Part shown: piece after piece, positions 52,910 through 61,629 of the stretch | How the letters are laid out: each line of letters opens with the position of its first letter | How positions within the stretch are numbered: the first letter of the stretch is position 1 | NCBI GenBank assembly: GCA_035561515.1 | Contig: DATMXP010000009.1 | Coordinates: 106,495-170,494, forward strand | Reading direction: 5' to 3' | DNA length: 64,000 nt | Source of the DNA: Terriglobales bacterium | GTDB taxonomy: Bacteria > Acidobacteriota > Terriglobia > Terriglobales > Acidobacteriaceae | Program-made: the position numbers and the translations under genes | Notes under the pieces: model-generated | The model's database searches: none | Told to the model about the DNA's origin: nothing | Seen by the model: the letters and a program-made list of their open reading frames with translations, nothing else

Positions 52910-54339
52910 CGGGAAGCCTCCAGGCTCGGCCGCAGGTTCGCGATGCTCGCTCCAATCGCGCTGGCAATTGCCTGCTGGTACACCGCCGACGTCAGTCCCT
53001 GCACCGAATCCTGCGGCGGGGCAACTTCGATCGCTACCGCCGGTTTCGCGATATTTCGCAGCGGCCTCAAACTGGCTTCCAGCGGCGAGCCACGGATACG
53101 CCGCGTTTCGAGCTCCGTTATCAGGCTTGCAGCCACCGTGTGGCTTAGGTCCAGATATTTCGCCTGTGCCAGGTTCCACGGCAGGAATCCGTGATCCGGC
53201 AGATGGATTGGCGAACTGAATCGTGCCGTAAAGAGCCGTACGCCGGTGCCGAGTGTATCGGCATGCACGGCGATATAGAGTCCCGCACGCGAGGTGTTGG
53301 CTGCGATTGCGCGCTGATCGATAGTTAGGTTCGTATCGCTGTCTCGCAGTAGGATCCCCGAAATCCCGCGCTGTTCCAGGTCTGCGCGGATGCGACGCGC
53401 GATGGCAAGGGCAACATCTTTTTCAAACAGTCCGCCCCCAAGCGCAGCGCCGGGATCATTGCCACCGTGCGCCGGATCGATGACCACCACGAACCTCGGT
53501 GCCGAAGGAGCGGCCGGACCTGTCGGCGCTGGAGCGGTCGGAGTCGGCGTCGCAGCCGTGCCCGGTTGAATTGGAATTGCTGCCTGCGGCGGAGCACTCT
53601 GGGCAACGGTCGGTGGTGGCGTCAGCGTGATCGTTTTGTTTCCATCGCTGAAGGTCACCAGCACGGAGCTACTGGTATTGAATGTCAATTCAGCAGCGCC
53701 GTTGATTTCCGTGAACAGAACCCGTGAAATGGTCGCATCATCGAGCGACATTGGATTCTGTGCTGCCGGCACCAGCGGTTCGCGCGTGAACGTCAGCCGA
53801 ACTCGCCCTGATTCGGTCGCCACGCTGGGGTTCACCGCAGAAGAGAAGTGCACCACCACCTTCGGCGGATTCCCCTTCTGCACCTCAACCGTGTACGTCG
53901 TCGAAACATCCGAGACAAACAGCCGGCGTGCATACTCATGCAGATCTGCTTTTAGTCCGGTGAACTGGGTCACCAGCAACGGTGCTGCGGCGACCGGCAC
54001 ATATCCACGCTGGTTCTGGCTCCAGAATGGTCCACTCAAGGTAATTTTCTTACCCCGCAGCTTGACTTCATTCGATCCGTCCGAGAATTCCGCCTCCACC
54101 TTCTTTCCGCCAGCTTGCGTTCGCAGCTTCCACTTCTTTCCATCGCGCTCCAGAGTCGTTTGACCGAACGGATCAAACAAATCCGTCACGCTGACGTATT
54201 CACGTCCATCGCGGTCCACCACCGGGGCGGAGAAAGTCAGTTGTGGCGTGAAGACTGCCAGCCGGTTTTCTTCGGCGGCAGGCGCCAGTGCCAGCAGAAG
54301 CAGCACGAGCCAGGCAATCAATTGTGGCCGATGTCTCAA
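52906..54339 (-). CDS. N-acetylmuramoyl-L-alanine amidase with AMIN-like domain
   Basis: Exported zinc amidase of 477 residues cleaving the lactyl-peptide bond of peptidoglycan. Signal peptide 1-22; copper-amine-oxidase-N/AMIN-like beta domain (about 30-245); proline-rich linker (about 245-285); Amidase_3 domain (about 288-475) with the zinc motif VVIDPAHGGNDPGA, LYIAVHAD and AVAIEVAP. Likely acts in cell separation or wall remodelling. It overlaps the GerMN gene and follows the AsnB-like gene by 18 bases. Confidence 0.92.
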   Translation of the reverse strand: MRHRPQLIAWLVLLLLALAPAAEENRLAVFTPQLTFSAPVVDRDGREYVSVTDLFDPFGQTTLERDGKKWKLRTQAGGKKVEAEFSDGSNEVKLRGKKITLSGPFWSQNQRGYVPVAAAPLLVTQFTGLKADLHEYARRLFVSDVSTTYTVEVQKGNPPKVVVHFSSAVNPSVATESGRVRLTFTREPLVPAAQNPMSLDDATISRVLFTEINGAAELTFNTSSSVLVTFSDGNKTITLTPPPTVAQSAPPQAAIPIQPGTAATPTPTAPAPTGPAAPSAPRFVVVIDPAHGGNDPGAALGGGLFEKDVALAIARRIRADLEQRGISGILLRDSDTNLTIDQRAIAANTSRAGLYIAVHADTLGTGVRLFTARFSSPIHLPDHGFLPWNLAQAKYLDLSHTVAASLITELETRRIRGSPLEASLRPLRNIAKPAVAIEVAPPQDSVQGLTSAVYQQAIASAIGASIANLRPSLEASR

Positions 54340-54357
54340 ACCGAAAGTTTAACAGCG

Positions 54358-56127
54358 TTACGCTTCCGCGGATTCCACCGTTTTGCGTATCCGCGACTTG
54401 CGCAGCCAGAGATTCAAGAGCCACGGACGCAATGTGCTCCACGTTTCATACTGCGTTGAAGGAAGGAACTCCTCCGGAAGCGAATTCACGTATTGCTTGA
54501 TCAGCGGATCGATTCCAAACCTCTTCAGATCGCCGACAGCGATTCCGTTTGCCACCGGCACGGCAGTACCCGCCGTCGTCTTCGGTCGAAACCGAATGTC
54601 CTTCGGCAGCCGGTCCTTCATCGCCACCCGCAACAGCTCTTTATCCACACACCACGGAATCGGAGGTATCCCCAGCAGGAACTTCAACACCCGCAGGTCA
54701 AACATCGGATGCCGAACTTCCAGCGGAACTCCCGTGAACCCCGCCTCCTGCAACCAGAACAGTTGCTCCCACCCCGGAGACATCAAGACTCGGTATGCCT
54801 CCGGACGCATCGTCTCAGGCACTCTTGTCAACCGATGTGCCTCAACCCACCGTTCTTCCAGATCGCATTGCTTCACAAACTCCGGATTCAACCACCCGGG
54901 AATGCGACCCGGATCGGGATCGCCTTTACGCCGTAGCGCCGTCCGCAAACCTACATTCGGCAACTTGCCATGCCTGAGCACATACAACAGGGAAGAAGCC
55001 AGCAGGGAAATCGCCTTCGCCGATCGTAGCGACTTCCTCACAAACTCCGCCGACGGATACAATCCCGGATCCCCTCCATACCCGCTCAGCGCCGCCGGGC
55101 TAAACTCCGCAACCTTGCTGAAGAAGTCGTTTCCACTTTGGGGAAACAAATCCATGCTGGGTTCAGGCTTCCGATGCGGCAACTCGTCCCATCCGGCAAA
55201 CGGCTGATACGCCTCTTGATGATGTTGAACCAGAGGGATTCCAAGCGCATCGGCCGCGATCTTCGAGAACCGCTTCTCCGGGTCCGGCCCATTCGCTTCC
55301 GAGATGAGCGTGAAAGCCGCCACATCACGGCCCTGTGCCTTCGCCAGTGCCGCAACGGAAGTCGAATCTAGGCCGCCGCTCATCATTACGGCCACGCGTG
55401 CGTGATCACGAACTCGATCTTGAACGGCAACCTTCAGCAGCTCGACATAGTGTTCAACGTATTCGGAAGAACTCCTGAACCGTGTCACGCAATCCGTAGG
55501 AAGTGTCCAGTAGCGCTCAAGCTTCAAGCCACGGTTCAGGGTTAAAAGGTGCGCCGGAGGCAATCGCAGGACATCGCGATAACTCGTTGCGCTCGTATCC
55601 TGTATGTGATCGAACAACAGGAAGTCCGCCAGGGCGATCTCGTTCAACTCGTCCGAGACCTCCGGATGTGCGATGACACATTCGATCGTGTTGCTGATGA
55701 TCAGCGCCGACTTCGTTACCGCGTAGAAAAGAGGTTTGATCCCGAAGTGGTCGCGTGCGCAGAGAAGCTCATTCCTCTTCGAATCGAAGACTACGAAGGC
55801 GAAGTCGCCCAGCAAATGCCCAACGCATCCGCGCTCCCACTTTCGGTAAGCCTCAGCGATGACCCGCGCATCCGAAAGCTCGCCAGCCCCTACTCCAATC
55901 TCCTGTCGCGCATCCAGTCGGATATCCCCCAGCACCGTTATCTCACCGGACACCGCAACCTCGCGCGTGCTTGCGTCGGGCCAGCCGACTGCAAACCCAG
56001 CTTCACCATTGACCCACGTCTCCTGCCGGACGCAAGCTCGCGCTTGCATCTCCTTCGACATACGCGCGAGCACGTCTCGGTCGACGGCCGATCCGTCCAG
56101 GTTGATAACCGCAAGGAATCCATTCAC
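54358..56127 (-). CDS. Asparagine-synthetase-like ligase lacking the glutaminase cysteine
   Basis: 589 residues in the AsnB layout: N-terminal glutaminase-fold domain (1-190) and C-terminal ATP-pyrophosphatase synthetase domain (about 225-560) with the P-loop SGGLDS (250-255) and GYGGDP. The N-terminus reads MNGFLAV; the family's nucleophile Cys2 is asparagine, so glutamine hydrolysis is not expected. Lasso-peptide cyclases and other ATP-dependent amide-forming enzymes share this loss. No lasso B1/B2 genes are near. It precedes the wall amidase by 18 bases, so a role in peptidoglycan modification is a reasonable alternative. Confidence 0.88.
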   Translation of the reverse strand: MNGFLAVINLDGSAVDRDVLARMSKEMQARACVRQETWVNGEAGFAVGWPDASTREVAVSGEITVLGDIRLDARQEIGVGAGELSDARVIAEAYRKWERGCVGHLLGDFAFVVFDSKRNELLCARDHFGIKPLFYAVTKSALIISNTIECVIAHPEVSDELNEIALADFLLFDHIQDTSATSYRDVLRLPPAHLLTLNRGLKLERYWTLPTDCVTRFRSSSEYVEHYVELLKVAVQDRVRDHARVAVMMSGGLDSTSVAALAKAQGRDVAAFTLISEANGPDPEKRFSKIAADALGIPLVQHHQEAYQPFAGWDELPHRKPEPSMDLFPQSGNDFFSKVAEFSPAALSGYGGDPGLYPSAEFVRKSLRSAKAISLLASSLLYVLRHGKLPNVGLRTALRRKGDPDPGRIPGWLNPEFVKQCDLEERWVEAHRLTRVPETMRPEAYRVLMSPGWEQLFWLQEAGFTGVPLEVRHPMFDLRVLKFLLGIPPIPWCVDKELLRVAMKDRLPKDIRFRPKTTAGTAVPVANGIAVGDLKRFGIDPLIKQYVNSLPEEFLPSTQYETWSTLRPWLLNLWLRKSRIRKTVESAEA

Positions 56128-56212
56128 GGGAGCACTTGCGAGGACTATAACGCAGGCGAGTGGGAGAAGTGCAATCCTCGATGTGCAATGTTTTGCAGTA
56201 AGTTACCGCCAA

Positions 56213-56320
56213 TTACTCAAGTAAGCGGCTTGTAAGTTGCTGAATCTGCGTTCGTTGATGACCGCTCACTTTGGCTTGCCGATTGCCCTTAGGATGGGTG
56301 TCATCTGAACACTCTGCCAT
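56213..56320 (-). CDS. Possible 35-residue leader/small peptide before the AsnB-like gene
   Basis: Short open frame with GGAG five bases before its ATG and a TAA stop 85 bases before the AsnB-like gene. The product is highly polar (starting MAECSDDTHP, ending LTSRLLE) with one cysteine. It lacks the leader and ring residues of known lasso precursors. It could be a chance frame; the good ribosome site and position are the only support. Confidence 0.25.
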   Translation of the reverse strand: MAECSDDTHPKGNRQAKVSGHQRTQIQQLTSRLLE

Positions 56321-56389
56321 GCGGCTCCGACTGAGTTCGACAAGCCTATCCACCAGCTAGGCTGCGAAACCGGATAGAGCTTCGATAAG

Positions 56390-56424
56390 ACCCGTCATCT
56401 AACCAGATGACGGGTTAATTTTTT
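56390..56424. terminator. Perfect hairpin with T tract next to the thiolase gene
   Basis: Eleven-base-pair stem ACCCGTCATCT / AGATGACGGGT with an AACC loop. The plus-strand side is followed by TAA and six Ts; the minus-strand side, which would serve the thiolase gene, has only a weak tract. Confidence 0.8.
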
Positions 56425-57601
56425 ACGTCGCGTTCTCGATCGCCAGCGCCATCCCCATTCCTCCGCTGACGCACAACGTCGCCACGCCTCGCTTCGAGTT
56501 CCGCTTTAACATTTCATGGAGAAGCGTTACGGTGATGCGCGTTCCGGTGCATCCAATCGGATGCCCGAGTGCAATCGCGCCGCCGTTTACGTTCAAGCGG
56601 TCACGATCAAAATGCAGGTCCCGGTCGCAAGCCAGGACCTGCGCGGCAAAGGCTTCGTTCAGTTCAACCAAGTCGAAATCCTTCACCCCAAGCCCAATCT
56701 TCTTCTCGAGTTTCTGCATGGCGGGAACCGGACCAATTCCCATCGTCCTTGGATTCACTCCCGCCGACGCATACCCCACGATCCGTGCCAGTGGTTTCAA
56801 GCCGTTTCGTTTTACGAATTCGCCGCTCGCCAGCACCATCGCGGCTGCGCCATCCGTGATGCCGGATGAATTGCCCGCCGTGATGGTCCCCGTCTTTGAG
56901 AACACGGGGCCAAGCTTCGCCAGCTTTTCCATGCTCGCACCAGGGAAGGGATGTTCGTCCACTCCGAACACAGACTTACCCTTCTTCATCTCAAGGATTA
57001 CTTCAACAATTTCATCCTTGAACCTTCCTGCCTTGATCGCGTTCTCCGCCTTCTGTTGCGAAGCGAGCGCAAACTGATCCTGCTCCTCCCGCCCTATCTT
57101 GTTCTCATCCGCCAGCACTTCGGCGGTTTCACCCATCACCATTTTTGCCATCGGACAGAAGAACCCGTCGCGATACATACCATCCACGAGTTCCTGGTTC
57201 CCCATGCGCAATCCCCAACGCGCCTCAAGGTAGTAGGGAAGTCGCGACATCGATTCCGTTCCCCCGGCGAGCACACACTCCCGGTCGCCGCTTGCGATTC
57301 CGTCATACGCAAGCGTCAAGCTTTTCATGCCTGACGCGCATGCCATGTTCACCGTGTAGGCTGGGACAGTTTCCGGAACGCCGCTGCGAATGGAAATCTG
57401 CCGCGCCACATTCGGACCACCGCCTGCCTGTCGTCCGTTGCCGAAAATCGTTTCTTCAACCTGATCGGCCGAAACCCCGGCGCGTTCGAGCGCGGCGCGT
57501 GCGGCTACCTCGCCCATATCGGCTGCGGAAAGAGATGCGAGCGATCCACCGAACTTGCCGATTGGCGTTCGCACAGCGGAAAGAATGAAAATGTCTGTCA
57601 C
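56423..57601 (-). CDS. Acetyl-CoA C-acetyltransferase (thiolase)
   Basis: Thiolase of 392 residues. The acyl-accepting Cys88 is in NMACASGMKS; the distal His is in GGAIALGHPIGCTG and the second Cys is in LCVSGGMGMA. Length and motifs match biosynthetic acetoacetyl-CoA thiolases (PhaA/AtoB) rather than FadA partners of a fatty-acid complex, but degradation is not excluded. The start ATG at 57601 fits the family (MTDIFILSAVRTPIG). No fadB or phaB gene is adjacent. The terminator at 56390-56424 overlaps its stop. Confidence 0.92.
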   Translation of the reverse strand: MTDIFILSAVRTPIGKFGGSLASLSAADMGEVAARAALERAGVSADQVEETIFGNGRQAGGGPNVARQISIRSGVPETVPAYTVNMACASGMKSLTLAYDGIASGDRECVLAGGTESMSRLPYYLEARWGLRMGNQELVDGMYRDGFFCPMAKMVMGETAEVLADENKIGREEQDQFALASQQKAENAIKAGRFKDEIVEVILEMKKGKSVFGVDEHPFPGASMEKLAKLGPVFSKTGTITAGNSSGITDGAAAMVLASGEFVKRNGLKPLARIVGYASAGVNPRTMGIGPVPAMQKLEKKIGLGVKDFDLVELNEAFAAQVLACDRDLHFDRDRLNVNGGAIALGHPIGCTGTRITVTLLHEMLKRNSKRGVATLCVSGGMGMALAIENAT

Positions 57602-57670
57602 AGAAAGAGTCTAGCAAAGGCCTTTCAGGTCAGCCGTTTATCGCACATTTGTGTTCTACTAGTGGAAGCA

Positions 57671-58423
57671 ATGGCCGTCATCTTTGGAATCAATGCAGTC
57701 GTCGAAGCCCTGAAAGCCGGCGGACGCTCTTTCGACTACGTTGCCATCATGGCAGGACGTCGCGATGCCCGGGCCCAGGTCATTTTCGAAGCCGCACGGG
57801 ATGCAGGCGTTCAAGTTCGTCAGGTATCGCGCGACCAGCTTGCTCGTCTCGCCAACACGCAATCGCATCAGGGCGTTGTCGCAATCACCTCAGAGAAGCA
57901 GTACAGCGATCTCGATGACCTCCTGGTCGAAAAGCGTGGCGCTCATCACTTCCTCCTCGTGCTCGACGGAGTCGAAGATCCTCACAACCTTGGCGCGATT
58001 ATCCGCACCGCAGACGCAGCCGGAGCCGACGGAGTAGTCATCCCGGAACGGCGTGCTGCAGGCGTCACCGGCACTGTCACAAAAGCCTCAGCTGGCGCAA
58101 GCGAGTACATGCCCATCGCGCGGGTGACGAATGTAAATCGCACTCTGGAAGAACTGAAGGAGCGCAATGTCTGGACCATTGGTCTCGACGAGCGTGGTGA
58201 CAAGAGCTACGACGAAGTGGACTACAACATGGATTGTGCGCTGGTCCTCGGCGCCGAGGGTGCGGGCCTCCACGAACACGTTCGCCGTAAGTGCGACTTC
58301 TTAATTTCCATCCCTATGCTGGGTCGCGTGCCGTCCCTGAATGTGTCCGTAGCCGCGGCGATCGTCATGTACGAAGTTGTCCGCCAACGGCGCAACCCGC
58401 TGTCGAAACCGAAAAAGTCCTGA
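57671..58423 (+). CDS. rlmB: TrmH/SpoU-family RNA 2'-O-methyltransferase, RlmB-type
   Basis: Methylates a ribose 2'-hydroxyl, in RlmB that of 23S rRNA G2251. 250 residues: an N-terminal substrate-binding domain (1-80: FGINAVVEALKAG) and the SPOUT knot with motif 1 VLDGVEDPHNLGAIIRTADAAG, motif 2 ALVLGAEGAGLHEHVR and motif 3 ISIPMLGRVPSLNVSVAAAI. The ATG at 57671 has GTGGAAG directly upstream; GTG at 57662 is an alternative. The next gene starts within its stop codon (TGATG), so both are translated together. Confidence 0.93.
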   Translation: MAVIFGINAVVEALKAGGRSFDYVAIMAGRRDARAQVIFEAARDAGVQVRQVSRDQLARLANTQSHQGVVAITSEKQYSDLDDLLVEKRGAHHFLLVLDGVEDPHNLGAIIRTADAAGADGVVIPERRAAGVTGTVTKASAGASEYMPIARVTNVNRTLEELKERNVWTIGLDERGDKSYDEVDYNMDCALVLGAEGAGLHEHVRRKCDFLISIPMLGRVPSLNVSVAAAIVMYEVVRQRRNPLSKPKKS

Positions 58424-60141
58424 TGGCCTCGCTGTTCCGATTTCTGCTTCTCGTCTTGCTGCTGGCGCCGCTCGCTGCGGCCGCTTCGCTGGACCGAAAC
58501 GCATTCACCTTCACAAAGTACGATCTTGAGGTGCGCACCAATCCCGAGGAAGCTGCCATCGCAGTCCGCGGGAATGTCACTCTCCGCAACGACACAGAGC
58601 ATCCGCAGACGGTCGCGGTTCTCCAGGTATCGTCTACGTTCGACTGGCGCATGATTGAAGTCGGTGGCGCCCCGGTTCAGTACTTGCAGCAGCCCTTTGC
58701 GTCGGATATCGACCACACCGGCAAGCTTACGGAAGCTATTGTTACGTTGCCTCAACCCGTCCCGCCAAAGGGAACGGTCGTCCTTGATATCGGCTACAGC
58801 GGCACTATTCCGAAGGACGCAACCAGGCTTACACAGATTGGGGTTCCAGCGGCCCAGGCGCTGTCAAGCCAGTGGGATCGCATCGGTGCTGATTTCTCCG
58901 GGGTTCGAGGCATCGGACACGTTGCCTGGTATCCAATTGCGACTGAGGTTGGCAGGCTTTCCGATAACACGCTGTTTGATGTCATTGCCGGTTGGCAACG
59001 TCGCCAGTCGGCCAGCGTCCTGAAGACCCGCGTCTGTTGGATCACCGATGAAGATCGCTCCTACACCGTCGTGGCCAACGGAACCTTCGAAGGTATCGGT
59101 GGTGGCAGCAGTGCCGTCGAGGGTGCTCGTACCGGATGTACCAGTTACAGTTTTTCGCAGCTCTCCGAGACTGTTCCCACATTCGCCATCGCCCCTTTCG
59201 AAATGTTGTCACGCCCATCCATTTCGCTGTACTTCCTGACTGGCCATGATTCGGCCGCGTCTGACACGGCCATGGCCGCGGAAAAAGTTCAACCATGGCT
59301 TGAAGACTGGTTCGGGAAGGCGACAACAAAGATCCAGGTGGTTGAACTGCCGGATGCGGGTGATGCTCCGTTCGAATCAGGGGCCATACTCTTCACGCCG
59401 CTCAGCAGCAAAGACAAAAAGCTTACTGAGATACAGATGGCGCAGCAGCTTGCAATGGCTAGCGTGAACAGCCCACGCCGCTGGATTCGCGACGGCCTCT
59501 CGCAATTCGCACAGGCGCTTGTACGGGAACGTCAGGATGGAAGACGTTCGGCTCTGGCTTTCCTCGAAAGCCGCATGGCTCCGCTTGCTGCCGCCGAATT
59601 TCAGAATACCGAAAACACCAAGCCCTCCGGCGACGCTCGGCAAGCGCTCGTCTCCACTACCGACGAGGTTTACTTCCGCTTCAAGGCAATGTACGTGTGG
59701 TGGATGCTGCGCGACTTGATCGGCGATGTCGCGCTTCAGGCCGTGCTCAAGGACTACAAAGCCGATCAGGACAAGGATCCCTCGTACGTGCAGCGTCTCG
59801 TTGCCGCACATTCGAAGCGGGACTTGGAATGGTTTTTTGACGACTGGGTGTACCGCGACCGTGGCCTTCCCGACTTCAAGATCGCAAGCGCACCATCTCG
59901 CGAGACACTCAATAACTCCCATGTCGTCGCCGTGACGGTCGAGAACACCGGAGCCGTGGGCGCTGAAGTGTCTGTAACGGTGCACAGCGCGACCGGAGAA
60001 AAAAGCGTTCCCATGCTCGTTCGCGCCAGACAGAAAGAAATAACTCGCATCTCAGTACCGGGCAAACCGACTTCGGTGACCGTCAATGACGGAAGTGTCC
60101 CCGAAGCCGATCTGTCAAACAACAGTTTCGACGTGAAGTAG
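58423..60141 (+). CDS. Exported M1-peptidase-like protein with lost zinc motif
   Basis: 572 residues. Signal peptide 1-20 (ending AAAAS). The N-terminal beta domain (about 25-180) and the central helical domain (about 230-450) have the layout of M1 aminopeptidases (RNDTEHPQTVAVLQVSSTFDW; later WIRDGLSQFAQALV in place of the WLxEGxA segment). The HExxH motif is absent: the corresponding helix reads MAQQLAM. The C-terminal 90 residues are a beta-sandwich. Thus it is probably a non-enzymatic scaffold or binding protein. Its ATG overlaps the rlmB stop by one base. Confidence 0.75.
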   Translation: MASLFRFLLLVLLLAPLAAAASLDRNAFTFTKYDLEVRTNPEEAAIAVRGNVTLRNDTEHPQTVAVLQVSSTFDWRMIEVGGAPVQYLQQPFASDIDHTGKLTEAIVTLPQPVPPKGTVVLDIGYSGTIPKDATRLTQIGVPAAQALSSQWDRIGADFSGVRGIGHVAWYPIATEVGRLSDNTLFDVIAGWQRRQSASVLKTRVCWITDEDRSYTVVANGTFEGIGGGSSAVEGARTGCTSYSFSQLSETVPTFAIAPFEMLSRPSISLYFLTGHDSAASDTAMAAEKVQPWLEDWFGKATTKIQVVELPDAGDAPFESGAILFTPLSSKDKKLTEIQMAQQLAMASVNSPRRWIRDGLSQFAQALVRERQDGRRSALAFLESRMAPLAAAEFQNTENTKPSGDARQALVSTTDEVYFRFKAMYVWWMLRDLIGDVALQAVLKDYKADQDKDPSYVQRLVAAHSKRDLEWFFDDWVYRDRGLPDFKIASAPSRETLNNSHVVAVTVENTGAVGAEVSVTVHSATGEKSVPMLVRARQKEITRISVPGKPTSVTVNDGSVPEADLSNNSFDVK

Positions 60142-60192
60142 CGCCGTACATTTACAATTTCATTTCGTTCACACCAATATCGAGGTGAACTT

Positions 60193-61623
60193 TTGGCCTA
60201 CATCCAGTTCTTAGGCGCCGCCGGTACCGTAACCGGTTCCAAGCATCTCATCAATACCACCAACGACGAACGCGGCAAGCAGGGATTCCAGGTGCTTGTC
60301 GACTGCGGTTTGTTTCAGGGCCCGAAGGAATGGCGCGAGCGTAATTGGGCCGATCCGCCGGTACCGCCGGAACAGATTGACGCCGTCATTCTGACGCACG
60401 CCCACCTTGATCACTCCGGCTGGATTCCGCGCCTCGTGAAGTGTGGCTATCGTGGTCCGATCTATGCCACGCCCGCCACCATCGATCTCTGCTCCATTCT
60501 CCTGCCGGATTCAGGCCACCTGCAGGAAGAAGACGCGGCCTTCCACAACAAACGGAAAACGTCGAAGCACTCGCCTGCATTGCCTCTTTACACCTTCGAG
60601 GAAGCGCAAAACTGCCTGCCTCAGTTTCGTCCGGTGAACTTCGGCGAAGAAGTCCAACTCCGTCCCGACTTCAGCTTCCGCTTCGTGCGCGCAGCGCACA
60701 TCGTGGGATCGTCCATGGTCGAAGCGAAGGTAAAGTTGAACGGCGACTTCCGGCGCATGATGTTCACCGGAGATATCGGACGCGTGCGCGACTCGCAGGT
60801 CGCGCCGGGCCGTGTCGTCCGCTCCGGGCCCACCGAGGGACAAAGTACCGATCTGCTGGTGATGGAATCCACGTATGGCAATCGCGAGCATCCCAAGACT
60901 GATCCTCGCCCAGAATTGGCGCGCTTGATCCGCGAGACGGTCAAGCGTGGCGGCAGTGTCGTAGTTCCTGCTTTTGCCGTCGAGCGCACTCAGAAGTTTC
61001 TGTTCATGTTGAAGGAACTGATGGAGGCCGGAGAGATCCCGAAGGTTCCTGTCTTCGCCGATAGTCCCATGGCGATTGAAGCTGTCAAAATCTTTCTAAA
61101 GCACACCGAAGAGTTCAGCGATCAGACCAGGCAGTTGGTTGCGAAGCTCGGATCACCGCTGGAGTGGGAGGGTTTCACCTTCGCCAAGACTCCCGAAGAA
61201 TCCAAGCGCATCAACGACGTGAAGTATCCCTGCATCATCGTTTCGTCGAGCGGCATGGTTGCCGGCGGACGCATCCTGCATCACCTCCTGCTCCGCCTGC
61301 CCGACCCGCGCAACCTCGTGTTGTTTATCGGATTTCAGTCACCCGGCACGCGCGGTGCCACCATTAAGAGCGGTGCAAGGGAAGTGAAGATTTTCGGAGA
61401 GTTTGTTCCCATCCGTGCGCAGGTCGCAGCCATCGAGCAGTTCAGCGATCACGCCGACACTGCGGAGCTTCTCGAATGGCTGGGGACCTTCCAGGGAAAG
61501 CCTGATCAGACTTTTCTGGTTCACGGCGAGCCTGAAGCTTCACGCCTGTTGCAGGCGGCGATCACGAAGACACTCGGTTGGAAGGTGGACATCGCGGAGT
61601 TCCGCGAAAAAGTTCACGTATAA
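60193..61623 (+). CDS. Beta-CASP metallo-beta-lactamase ribonuclease
   Basis: Cytoplasmic nuclease of 476 residues, similar to CPSF73/Ysh1-like bacterial proteins. The MBL metal motif HAHLDHSGW (69-77) gives His69, His71, Asp73 and His74; later ligands lie in the AAHIVGSSMV and FTGDIGR regions; the beta-CASP segment (about 255-400) and the terminal RMMBL part with FSDHADTAELLEWL follow. It should process or degrade RNA. The start is TTG at 60193 with GAGGTGA five bases upstream. It converges with the PilZ-TonB gene with a six-base gap. Confidence 0.92.
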   Translation: MAYIQFLGAAGTVTGSKHLINTTNDERGKQGFQVLVDCGLFQGPKEWRERNWADPPVPPEQIDAVILTHAHLDHSGWIPRLVKCGYRGPIYATPATIDLCSILLPDSGHLQEEDAAFHNKRKTSKHSPALPLYTFEEAQNCLPQFRPVNFGEEVQLRPDFSFRFVRAAHIVGSSMVEAKVKLNGDFRRMMFTGDIGRVRDSQVAPGRVVRSGPTEGQSTDLLVMESTYGNREHPKTDPRPELARLIRETVKRGGSVVVPAFAVERTQKFLFMLKELMEAGEIPKVPVFADSPMAIEAVKIFLKHTEEFSDQTRQLVAKLGSPLEWEGFTFAKTPEESKRINDVKYPCIIVSSSGMVAGGRILHHLLLRLPDPRNLVLFIGFQSPGTRGATIKSGAREVKIFGEFVPIRAQVAAIEQFSDHADTAELLEWLGTFQGKPDQTFLVHGEPEASRLLQAAITKTLGWKVDIAEFREKVHV

Positions 61624-61629
61624 CTTTAG

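Noticed and set aside
54358..56422. Lasso-peptide biosynthesis cluster
   Set aside because: Only the cyclase-like gene is present; no transglutaminase-like B2, RRE protein or precursor with a lasso leader was found, and the small frame at 56213 lacks the expected ring and leader residues.
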